Shown here: positions 1 to 6,915 of the stretch, piece by piece
Position numbering within the stretch: the stretch's first letter is position 1
Layout of the letters: each line of letters opens with the position of its first letter
NCBI GenBank assembly: GCA_030589835.1
Contig: JAUUZS010000022.1
Span: forward strand, 1 to 15,501
DNA: 15,501 nucleotides
Direction: 5' to 3'
From: Cyclobacteriaceae bacterium
GTDB lineage: Bacteria; Bacteroidota; Bacteroidia; Cytophagales; Cyclobacteriaceae
The notes under the pieces: model-generated
The model's input: the letters and a program-made list of their open reading frames with translations, nothing else
What the model was told of the DNA's origin: nothing
The model's database searches: none
Translations under genes and position numbers: made by a program

Positions 1-1223
1 CCCATTTCGTTTCCACTGATAATATCATCTAATCCATCACCATCCCAATCAAATACACGGGGGGCAACAAGCGCTCCAAAATCAACATACTTTGCTTCTT
101 GTTGAAAAAAACGGGGAGGTAAAAATTGTGGAATACCATCAACGAGTTGCCCGGTATTTTTTAGGAACGAAACCCTACCGGATTCTTCCCCGGCAATAAA
201 ATCAATATGGTCGTCTTTATTCCAATCAATAGCTACAGTATGAATGGTAGAGCGGGATTCCATCCGGACAGGAATGCCCTCGTGGAGTATTACCTTGCCT
301 TCAGTGAATTTATATTCCGATTTTGTTCCCGTGTTTTCAAAAAAAAGAAAAAAATTATTTTTCCAGTCAACATCATAATCGTTTGCATTTTCAGGCTTTC
401 CAATACCAATTAAATCGCAATCTCCGTCACGATCAAAATCTGCTAGCAATGGCTTTATTGCCAAGCCATCTGCCAGTGAGGTGCCATCCTCTTTTAAAAT
501 AGCTATGGGGTTTTCATATACCGGTTTATCGTTGTTTCCTATATTCCTAAAGAAAAGCAGCGGATTGTTTTTATGCCGTACCATGATTTCTCCAGTTATC
601 ATTTTAGCTGCGTTTCCTCTATATTTCTTTGATCTGAAAGATCGTGCAGCACATAACAAATCTTTTTTTCCGTCACCATCAAAATCGATCATTTTCCATT
701 GGGTGCTTCTGAAGTTATGAAGGTAATCGTACCCTTGGTCTGGCAGTGGGATTTCATTATCATCCCAAAAAACATTTTGAGGTACGTTTTTGTATATCAA
801 TAGCCTTTCATGTACCCTATCTGGAGTGAGCACATGAATTTGTCCATCAACTTCCGCTACTTCAAACAAATTCCCATCAGCCCCCAATCGCCTGCGGTCA
901 AATGAAACTTTCATACCCCTGCGAAAATCAGGCATGTCCACATTTCCGCTAATATTTTCGAAATAGAAAATTCCCGCTTCTACATACGCTCCCGATTCGG
1001 AAATCAACAGGTCAAGATCCCCATCCCCATCAAAATCCATAGGCATGGGAACGGATTTGAAACCTACATCCAGATCGACCAATAAATTGAGATTATTGTA
1101 TTCTAATTTGTGCAGTTGGTGATCTCCATATTGATTTTTATTTTTCAACGTTTCTTTAGAATCGCAAGCGGACAGAAGGATCAAAACAATTACCATCCCA
1201 AAATTTATTATTCGTGCATACAT
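1..1223 (-). CDS. VCBS/FG-GAP repeat lipoprotein (partial, C-terminus off left edge)
   Basis: The frame is open from ATG at 1223 to the window edge, 407 codons without a stop. The N-terminus is a lipoprotein signal: a hydrophobic run at residues 8-17, then lipobox LSAC with the lipidated Cys at 20, followed by DSKE, which resembles the Bacteroidota surface-export signal. The body carries five FG-GAP/VCBS-type calcium-binding loops of the form DxDxDGxxD, starting near residues 63 (DFDGDGDLDLL), 180 (DFDGDGKKDLL), 262 (DFDRDGDCDLIG), 333 (DWNKDDHIDFIAG, degenerate) and 392 (DWDGDGLDDIISG). Such repeats build beta-propellers related to the integrin alpha-chain N-terminal domain. The protein is probably anchored in the outer membrane and may bind a polysaccharide or another protein; the ligand cannot be inferred. 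It is transcribed divergently from the Gfo/Idh/MocA gene across a 176 bp gap. Confidence 0.9.
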   Translation of the reverse strand, partial: MYARIINFGMVIVLILLSACDSKETLKNKNQYGDHQLHKLEYNNLNLLVDLDVGFKSVPMPMDFDGDGDLDLLISESGAYVEAGIFYFENISGNVDMPDFRRGMKVSFDRRRLGADGNLFEVAEVDGQIHVLTPDRVHERLLIYKNVPQNVFWDDNEIPLPDQGYDYLHNFRSTQWKMIDFDGDGKKDLLCAARSFRSKKYRGNAAKMITGEIMVRHKNNPLLFFRNIGNNDKPVYENPIAILKEDGTSLADGLAIKPLLADFDRDGDCDLIGIGKPENANDYDVDWKNNFFLFFENTGTKSEYKFTEGKVILHEGIPVRMESRSTIHTVAIDWNKDDHIDFIAGEESGRVSFLKNTGQLVDGIPQFLPPRFFQQEAKYVDFGALVAPRVFDWDGDGLDDIISGNEM

Positions 1224-1399
1224 TTTTAGAATATTAGGTTTTCTATATAAATTAGTACCGAAGAAACAGAAATAATACCATGTATTTATCTTATTTATTG
1301 AACGTTTTAAAATTCATGTTTTAAAATGATAACTTAATTAAGTTTTTCAATACCTTGAAAATAAATACTATACTAAAAGACACCGCAAAATAAAAAAAA
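1224..1399. promoter_or_regulatory. Divergent intergenic region with a 10-bp direct repeat
   Basis: This AT-rich gap must hold the promoters of both flanking genes, which are read outward. A direct repeat, GTTTTAAAAT, occurs at 1304-1313 and 1318-1327, 14 bp apart, and its core TTTTAAAA is palindromic. I found no perfect TAnnTTTG box on either strand. The nearest is TACCTTGA on the plus strand, about 50 bp before the oxidoreductase start. Neither start codon has a clear Shine-Dalgarno site, as is usual in Bacteroidota. A regulatory role for the repeat is only a suggestion, because such words arise easily in AT-rich DNA. Confidence 0.35.
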
Positions 1400-2749
1400 A
1401 TGAAAAGAAGAGATTTTTCAAAAGGTGCTTCAGCCCTGATGGCCGGAAGCCTGTTTATGGGGCCAACTGTTTTGAATGCCAATGCTCAAAAAAAGAGGAT
1501 ATCCCCAAATGACAAATTGCAAATTGGGGTTATAGGTTGCAATGGCATGGGATGGTCGGATACCTATTCTTTGTTGAAAATGAAAGATGTGGATCTTGTA
1601 GCCATTTGTGATGTGGATGATAATGTGGTCAAAAGGCGTGCGAAAGATTATGCTAAAATGCGAAGCAATACACCAAAGACCTATACTGATTATCGGGAAT
1701 TACTCAATAACCGTGAAGTAGATGCAGTAGTTATTGGCACTCCAGATCACTGGCATTGTAAAATTATGATTGATGCGGTCAATGCCGACAAGCACGTATA
1801 TGTAGAAAAGCCCGTTGCCAATACGATTGAAGAAAGTAACTTAATGGTTCTTGCTGCTGAAAAGACCGGAAAAATTGTTCAGGCGGGACAATGGCAACGC
1901 AGTGGCCCACATTATAAAAAGGCGATAGAAATAGTTCGATCCAGAGTGCTTGGCAATATCAGGCTGGTGAAAGTATGGGCCTATCAGGGCTGGATGAATC
2001 CTGTTCCCGTATATGCCGATTCTGATGCGCCGGAGGGTGTAGATTATAAATTTTGGCTGGGGCCGGCACCCCTAAGGTCCTTCAATAAAAACAGGTTTCA
2101 CTTTAATTTCCGTTGGTATTGGGATTATGCAGGAGGACTGATGACAGATTGGGGAGTTCACGAGATTGATATCGCATTGTATGCTATGCAGGCCAGCGCC
2201 CCAATATCAGTAATGGCAACAGGTGGTAAGTTAGCCTATCCGGATGATGCTTCAGAAACGCCAGATACTTTACAGACAGTATTTCAATATGATGGATTTA
2301 ACATGCTTTGGGAACATGCTACCGGGATTGATGCCGGACCATATGGCCGTAGAGAGGGAATCGCATTTATTGGGAACAATGGTACCCTTATCGTAAATCG
2401 TGGTGGCTACGAAGTCATTGTAGAACGCGAAGCAAAAGGATACAGCAATTGGGGGGATAATAAAATGGAGCCTGTTGAATCATTTAACATGGACGGAGGT
2501 CCGAATCACCTTGATTTGCATACTGAAAATTTCGTGGATGCGATTAAGAAAAATGATCCTTCAATATTAAACACACATATCGAGTCGGGAAGTGTGGCGG
2601 CTATCAATGCGCAAATGGGCAACATTGCCTATAAGACAGGAAGTAAAGTATATTGGGATGCTGCAGCAGGAAAATTCAAAGACAATGATGCAGCCAACAA
2701 ATTGATTCGTCCCAATTATCATAATGGCTGGAAAGTGCCTGTTATATAG
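1400..2749 (+). CDS. Tat-exported Gfo/Idh/MocA family oxidoreductase
   Basis: This 449-residue protein opens with a twin-arginine signal (KRRDFSKGAS, residues 2-11) and a short hydrophobic stretch to about residue 22, so it is probably exported folded to the periplasm. The NAD(P)-binding Rossmann loop is GVIGCNGMG at 43-51 and the family's EKP motif is at 136-138 (YVEKPVA), where the Lys normally contacts substrate and cofactor. The C-terminal half has the motif DYAGGLMTDWGVHEID at 242-257, typical of Tat-type Bacteroidota and Planctomycetota members. These enzymes oxidise or epimerise sugars and cyclitols, and a few relatives are NAD-dependent glycosidases; the substrate here cannot be read from sequence. 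Length is normal and the gene appears intact. It is monocistronic, with a strong terminator starting 21 bp past the stop. Confidence 0.93.
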   Translation: MKRRDFSKGASALMAGSLFMGPTVLNANAQKKRISPNDKLQIGVIGCNGMGWSDTYSLLKMKDVDLVAICDVDDNVVKRRAKDYAKMRSNTPKTYTDYRELLNNREVDAVVIGTPDHWHCKIMIDAVNADKHVYVEKPVANTIEESNLMVLAAEKTGKIVQAGQWQRSGPHYKKAIEIVRSRVLGNIRLVKVWAYQGWMNPVPVYADSDAPEGVDYKFWLGPAPLRSFNKNRFHFNFRWYWDYAGGLMTDWGVHEIDIALYAMQASAPISVMATGGKLAYPDDASETPDTLQTVFQYDGFNMLWEHATGIDAGPYGRREGIAFIGNNGTLIVNRGGYEVIVEREAKGYSNWGDNKMEPVESFNMDGGPNHLDLHTENFVDAIKKNDPSILNTHIESGSVAAINAQMGNIAYKTGSKVYWDAAAGKFKDNDAANKLIRPNYHNGWKVPVI

Positions 2750-2770
2750 ACTTATAATATCATAATCCAT

Positions 2771-2797
2771 ATCCCCGGATCCGTTCCGGGGATTTTT
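2771..2797 (+). terminator. Rho-independent terminator of the Gfo/Idh/MocA gene
   Basis: A perfect 9-bp stem (ATCCCCGGA at 2771-2779, TCCGGGGAT at 2785-2793) encloses a 5-base loop, and the 3' arm runs into five T at 2793-2797. The GC-rich stem 21 bp after the oxidoreductase stop makes this a convincing intrinsic terminator on the plus strand. Read from the minus strand the hairpin lacks a following T run, so it would end Kazal-gene transcripts less efficiently. Confidence 0.88.
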
Positions 2798-2851
2798 ATC
2801 CGTATGGAATATGTGAAGTGTTGGGAATTGATCGCGATCACAACACGATTT

Positions 2852-3067
2852 TTATTCACACGTACCCTCAGTATATTCCGCAATTCCAGCGCATTCCGCT
2901 ACACAGCTATTGCTATACGTTTTGCCATCGCTTCCGCAGACAGGTTGGTAAATTTCGATGCACACACAATCTTCATCGATGTTGTCTAAGCAGTCTTCTT
3001 CAGTGCAGGAAATTCCCATTGAAAAAAGGAATAAAGCCAGGAGAAATTTAAGTTGATTTTTTTTCAT
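2852..3067 (-). CDS. Small Kazal-type serine protease inhibitor lipoprotein
   Basis: The 71-residue product starts at ATG 3067 (MKKNQLKFLLALFLF), which gives a proper signal peptide; a longer version from 3112 would put charged residues ahead of it. A lipobox-like GIS-C places a lipidated Cys at 21, followed by TEED, an acidic surface-export-like sequence. The -3 residue is Gly rather than the usual Leu, Val or Ile, so lipidation is less certain. The rest is one Kazal domain: Cys at 34, 36, 44, 55, 59 and 70, with the conserved CGSDGKTYSNSC at 44-55. Spacings of 7, 10, 3 and 10 between Cys II-III, III-IV, IV-V and V-VI fit the family. The predicted P1 residue, two after Cys II, is Glu38. Such a protein could block an external or self-produced protease at the cell surface. 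Cys26 is an extra unpaired cysteine. Confidence 0.85.
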   Translation of the reverse strand: MKKNQLKFLLALFLFSMGISCTEEDCLDNIDEDCVCIEIYQPVCGSDGKTYSNSCVAECAGIAEYTEGTCE

Positions 3068-3565
3068 GATCCAAATATCTACGATTGTTTTTTTATTCAA
3101 GACACGATTCAATATTAATAAGTTGCATAAGTCATTGAAAAGACGCCAGGAATACCAATATGACGTAAAGTCAAGACCTACCTATTGTCAAGGATATCGA
3201 CCTTGAGGTTCGAGTGTATTGCCCAAGGGAGAGTTATTGTTACTGTAGTGAGCTAATTGAATAGAAAATTTTTAGCTAATTGCGATTTTTAGACTAATCT
3301 ACTTTTAAATACTACTAACATATGGTTTGGTACGTTTAAATTCAATAAAACCATAAAAAACACACTTAAAACTGTCTGGTATTCATTATTTTGGCTCTTG
3401 GAGACATTAATATGGGGTTATATTCTGCAAATATGTAGTATATACGCAAGCATACTATTTCATTACTTTTAAATTCTTATATTAAACTGAATTAAAATAC
3501 GTTGCATTTGGAGTTCGGCAAGTATAAAAATGGATTTCAGAATTTTTTATGGAGAATAGTTGAGA
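3068..3565. other. Non-coding AT-rich region before the histidine kinase
   Basis: About 500 bp without a credible gene on either strand separate the divergent Kazal and kinase genes. It holds an inverted repeat at 3321-3355 (listed separately) and a short direct repeat AGCTAATTG near 3250 and 3273. The sequence TTGCAT followed 15 bases later by TATAAA, around 3503-3530, could be a sigma-70-like promoter for the kinase, but no TAnnTTTG box is present. I see no RNA gene or riboswitch fold that I could defend. Confidence 0.4.
3321..3355. repeat. Inverted repeat upstream of the kinase gene
   Basis: TATGGTTT at 3321-3328 is repeated in inverted form as AAACCATA at 3348-3355, an 8-bp perfect stem with a 19-base loop. 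No T run follows on either strand, so it is not a terminator. It could be an operator or a leader hairpin of the kinase transcript, or a chance match in AT-rich sequence. Confidence 0.3.
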
Positions 3566-4924
3566 ATGAGTCGATTTTTTAGTTTTAAAGGCAGAAGATT
3601 GGAGGAAATAATCTTCCTACAGGCAATTTCTGTTTCCTTTTTTTCAATGATTGTACTAACAATCAATGCCGCTATTCACGGTCTGATATATCCACTATTT
3701 GTATTTAATCTTTCCTGTACAGTTTTTCTTTTCTTTTTCTTTTATATGGCTCGTTATAAAGGAATATATAAGCAAATCACCTTGCCCTTTATAATAACTA
3801 TGTTGGCGCTAATTGATTTGTCGTGGTTCATGTCAGGAGGTTATAGAGGTTCAAATGGATTCTTTCTAATCCTACTCCTGATTATCAGCCTTATCATTTC
3901 TAAGAAAAGCCAACGCTATGTATATACATTTCTAGTTATTTTCAATACCATCTGTCTTTATGTCATAGAATATCAAAAGCCAAATTTAGCTACGATATTC
4001 CCATTTGAAATCGATATTATAGGTCAGGGTATCATTTTTGTTATATGTGTCATTGCCATAGCTGTGATTGTGGTCAACCTAAAGACCAACTACGATAATG
4101 ATAGAGGCAGGATAATTAACATGAATAGCCAGCTTTCTGAACAAAAAATTGAAATTGAATCTAAAAATAAAGAACTGGAAGCATATTCGGATAAGTTAAA
4201 AAGTGAGGTGGAACTGCAAACGCAACAACTAGCTTCCCTCAATTCGGAATTGGTCGAACAAAACACTTCGCTTGAGCAGTTTACCTACATACTAGCTCAC
4301 AATATCCGTTCCCCAATTACTCAACTTAAAAGTCTTTTTAGCCTCCTCCCAGAAGATAGTTCAAAAGATCACATGACTCGTAATATCTTGAGCCGAATGG
4401 AAGACAGTACACTTAAATTGGAAGACGTTATTAATGACCTTTCAAAAATTGTGAATGTAAGAAAAGACACGAAGGATATAGTAGAAACCGTTTCGATTGA
4501 TAAGCAGTTGAAGTTGGCAATAAGTACTCTTGAAAGTCAAATTCAGACAGCCAATGTCGAAATGGATATTTCGAAAGTTGAAGATGTTTTTATAGAAGGT
4601 ATAAATGCTTATGTGCAAAGTATATTTTACAACCTTATTCATAATGCCATAAAATATACTTCAACTGATCGACGGCCAAAAATTGATATTACCGTTCATC
4701 AGAGCTCCGAAAATGTATTAATCAGCGTAAGTGACAATGGAATTGGCATTGATATGAAATCTGCAGAAAGTAAAATATTCCAGCTCTATCAGCGATTCAA
4801 CACAGAGTATCAAGGGAAAGGATTTGGGTTATTTCTGATAAAAACACAGGTGAAGGCTATGGGTGGCGAAATTGAAGTTGAGAGCGAGCTTGGCAAGGGC
4901 ACCACATTTACAATCAGGATATGA
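3566..4924 (+). CDS. Membrane-bound sensor histidine kinase (orphan)
   Basis: I start at ATG 3566 (452 residues), 11 bases after GGAG at 3551-3554; an in-frame TTG two codons earlier is possible. The N-terminal 170 residues hold about six hydrophobic segments (near 14-40, 42-61, 72-90, 99-112, 118-134, 154-171) with very short loops, so there is no sizeable external sensor domain and the signal may be sensed within the membrane. A coiled coil of about 65 residues follows (roughly 180-240). The HisKA H-box is LAHNIRSPI with phospho-acceptor His245. The ATPase domain has the N box (NLIHNAIKY, 356-364), G1 (DNGIGID, 390-396), F box (FQLYQRF) and G2 (GKGFGLFLI, 417-425). All catalytic elements are present. 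There is no receiver domain and no response regulator within this window, so its partner is elsewhere. Confidence 0.9.
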   Translation: MSRFFSFKGRRLEEIIFLQAISVSFFSMIVLTINAAIHGLIYPLFVFNLSCTVFLFFFFYMARYKGIYKQITLPFIITMLALIDLSWFMSGGYRGSNGFFLILLLIISLIISKKSQRYVYTFLVIFNTICLYVIEYQKPNLATIFPFEIDIIGQGIIFVICVIAIAVIVVNLKTNYDNDRGRIINMNSQLSEQKIEIESKNKELEAYSDKLKSEVELQTQQLASLNSELVEQNTSLEQFTYILAHNIRSPITQLKSLFSLLPEDSSKDHMTRNILSRMEDSTLKLEDVINDLSKIVNVRKDTKDIVETVSIDKQLKLAISTLESQIQTANVEMDISKVEDVFIEGINAYVQSIFYNLIHNAIKYTSTDRRPKIDITVHQSSENVLISVSDNGIGIDMKSAESKIFQLYQRFNTEYQGKGFGLFLIKTQVKAMGGEIEVESELGKGTTFTIRI

Positions 4925-5021
4925 TGATGATGCTTTCGCTCACTATTTTAGAATACGATTAACACAATAATCTGCTTTTTTCATTCCCAATTATTGCATT
5001 TTAAAAAATAATTCTTAGTTC

Positions 5022-5042
5022 CAGGATGTTATCGACATCCTG
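5022..5042. terminator. Hairpin between convergent kinase and small-subunit genes
   Basis: CAGGATGT at 5022-5029 pairs perfectly with ACATCCTG at 5035-5042 around a 5-base loop. It lies in the 168 bp between two convergent genes, about 98 bp past the kinase stop and 51 bp past the other stop. No T run follows directly on either strand, so it is at best a weak bidirectional terminator or a transcript 3'-end stabiliser. Confidence 0.4.
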
Positions 5043-5092
5043 AAACAAATCATTTGATTTGGAATTGAAAAACAGCAATTATTATCTCTGAA

Positions 5093-5500
5093 TCAAGAAT
5101 CCTGTATTACCTTATTCAAGGTAAATCCAATCAGTTCATTAGGATGTTTTCCTTTGTAATTGGCTCCTGGTTTTTCGGAATAATACAAGGAGAAAACAAT
5201 CCCTCTGATCCCTAAATTGAGCTGGCGAAGCAGCGTGCCTAAAGGGCCATGATTTTTGTGCGAATTGGCCATTTTTCTCACCAGCCACACCAAAAAGATC
5301 TTTGGGAAAACGGATAAAATACCCAATACCATTCCCAGGTCGTTGATATCATCATCCGGCGCATAATGCACCAAATCATCAACGTGTTCCACACACATAT
5401 ATTCAGAAAAAGAAGGGAATTCACCCTCACCGGGGATAAGAATGTTTCCTATTCGGGTCAGGCCTTTTACAGCGCTATTGCTAAGTATATTCGATGCCAT
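5093..5500 (-). CDS. Small partner subunit of the GMC oxidoreductase (gluconate 2-dehydrogenase subunit 3-like)
   Basis: This 135-residue protein begins 11 bp after the GMC gene stop and is surely co-transcribed with it. The segment IPGEGEFPSFSE (22-33) and a later LYYSEKPG (105-112) recall the Gluconate_2-dh3 family, whose members sit next to GMC-type dehydrogenase subunits and assist their maturation, export or electron transfer. Unlike many relatives it has no Tat or Sec signal. A moderately hydrophobic helix at about 55-75 could contact the membrane or the large subunit. The assignment rests on the gene pairing and weak motif resemblance, so treat it as a probable accessory subunit rather than an identified one. 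The reading frame is intact. Confidence 0.62.
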   Translation of the reverse strand: MASNILSNSAVKGLTRIGNILIPGEGEFPSFSEYMCVEHVDDLVHYAPDDDINDLGMVLGILSVFPKIFLVWLVRKMANSHKNHGPLGTLLRQLNLGIRGIVFSLYYSEKPGANYKGKHPNELIGFTLNKVIQDS

Positions 5501-5511
5501 GTTAATTCAAT

Positions 5512-6897
5512 TTAATCGGTTAATTGTTGACTGAGTTTATGCGCCAAAGCCATGATGGTTAAGGCAGGATTGATGCCCGGAGCATTTGGGAATACACTGG
5601 AATCGCATACATATATGTTCTTCTGATCTTTCAATCTGAAATCCGGATCTACCGCTGATGTTACCGGATCAACTCCCATCCTGGCGCCACCCATAAGGTG
5701 CAGGCCAAAGTATATCGGGGATTCTACCACTCTTTTCGCCTCACTAGCAGCCAGGATTTCCTTCAATACACTCACACCATCATTCATCCGGTTTGTGTCT
5801 TGCTCTGTCATCTCTTTTTTGACGACCAACTTTCCTTTTTTGTCCACCAGAATCTCGCCCGCATTTTCATCGCGTACGGCAACTTCGGCACATGTCATCT
5901 TGTCATAATGTTTCATATAATCGAGATGATCGGCGCCAAAACCAGTATAAAGCATGGCTATAGAAGCCGTTCCTGCAAATACATTTTCAAGCTTAAATCC
6001 TCTTTTCCTGAATCTTGGGTCTTTGGAAGCGACCGATTGGAACATGCCTTTATGGGCATTGATCACTTCGTCGTACAAGCCAAAGAACATGAATTGAGGA
6101 TGGGTGGCGAAATATCTTCCTATAGATGGCAACTTCTTTTTAAAACCTGACTTTAAAAGCAGGGCTGAAGTACCAAATGCCCCGCCGGAAAGGATGACTT
6201 TTTTGGTCCGGAATGAAATTTTCTCACCATTATATTTACCAAAAAGTGTTACGCCATCGTCATTATTTTTGATTTCTTCAATGGAAGTATTTGACTGAAC
6301 CTTAAGCTCTTCCTTTTCCGCATCCCTGATGTAGGTGATCAAGGTACTTTGCTTGGAATCCCTGTGGCATCCTCCCAAACAGGCGACACAATCATTGTAT
6401 TTAGAAAAAGCACAATCTTTCTGAGCCCTTCTCAGGTAGTGCCATTCATACCCACAGGCTTCGCATCCTTTCACAAAAAGTTCCGCATTTCGCGTCCGTT
6501 CTTCTGCCTTGAAGGTATGAAGGGCGATCATGTTTTCTGCTTTTTCATAATAAGGGGCCATGTCAGCTTCATTGAAAAAGTCAATGCCGCTTTCATCTTT
6601 CCAGTCGTCTAGTGCGATGTCATCAAAGCGATCCATCAATGCCTGATTGATTACGGAGCCGCCTCCAACAAGCTTACCTCGCAAGAATGCCATTTGCGCA
6701 TCGCTGCTAAATTCAATGCCGCCACCCCAATACATTTGTGCAGAAGCATCAGCTTCGGTGGTAGGGAAAGTTTCTTTCGTGAAATGATTTCCTGCTTCAA
6801 TCAACAGACACTTGGCTCCTGATTTTGTCAAATTATAAGAAAGTACCCCTCCGGCTGTTCCGGCTCCAATGATGATATAATCATAAACATCCTTCAT
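5512..6897 (-). CDS. GMC family FAD-dependent oxidoreductase (alcohol/sugar dehydrogenase type)
   Basis: The 461-residue product has the FAD dinucleotide-binding fold at its start (YDYIIIGAGTAGGVL, 5-19), the GMC signature region GGGSVINQALMDR (78-90), and the C-terminal FAD/substrate segment with the catalytic pair expected as His400 (GLHLMGGARMG) and Asn443 (GINPALTIMALAHKLS). The enzyme should oxidise an alcohol or hemiacetal, passing hydride to FAD. Between the domains lie six cysteines (145, 148, 162, 170, 173, 177). The last three, DCVACLGGC, have the C-x2-C-x3-C form and sit roughly where FAD glucose and fructose dehydrogenases bind a 3Fe-4S cluster, which would suggest electron transfer to a carrier rather than to oxygen. 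No signal peptide is present, so it is probably cytoplasmic or on the inner membrane face. It follows the aldehyde dehydrogenase gene by 18 bp. Confidence 0.9.
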   Translation of the reverse strand: MKDVYDYIIIGAGTAGGVLSYNLTKSGAKCLLIEAGNHFTKETFPTTEADASAQMYWGGGIEFSSDAQMAFLRGKLVGGGSVINQALMDRFDDIALDDWKDESGIDFFNEADMAPYYEKAENMIALHTFKAEERTRNAELFVKGCEACGYEWHYLRRAQKDCAFSKYNDCVACLGGCHRDSKQSTLITYIRDAEKEELKVQSNTSIEEIKNNDDGVTLFGKYNGEKISFRTKKVILSGGAFGTSALLLKSGFKKKLPSIGRYFATHPQFMFFGLYDEVINAHKGMFQSVASKDPRFRKRGFKLENVFAGTASIAMLYTGFGADHLDYMKHYDKMTCAEVAVRDENAGEILVDKKGKLVVKKEMTEQDTNRMNDGVSVLKEILAASEAKRVVESPIYFGLHLMGGARMGVDPVTSAVDPDFRLKDQKNIYVCDSSVFPNAPGINPALTIMALAHKLSQQLTD

Positions 6898-6915
6898 CTT
6901 AGTAATTTTAAAAAG

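Noticed and set aside
207..720. Plus-strand frames at 207-413 and 481-720
   Set aside because: Both are shadows of the minus-strand VCBS lipoprotein gene, whose DxDxDG repeats span this part.
1..2749. A polysaccharide utilisation locus
   Set aside because: There is no SusC/SusD pair, TonB-dependent receptor or glycoside hydrolase next to the VCBS lipoprotein and the oxidoreductase.
2804..3051. Two overlapping plus-strand frames downstream of the terminator
   Set aside because: They are antisense to the Kazal domain gene, whose cysteine spacing is convincing.
3205..3220. GGTTCGAG resembling a tRNA T-loop
   Set aside because: There is no acceptor, D or anticodon stem around it; the match is only to the short consensus.
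5698..6150. A 150-codon plus-strand frame inside the GMC gene
   Set aside because: It is antisense to a gene with clear family motifs, and its translation shows no domain.
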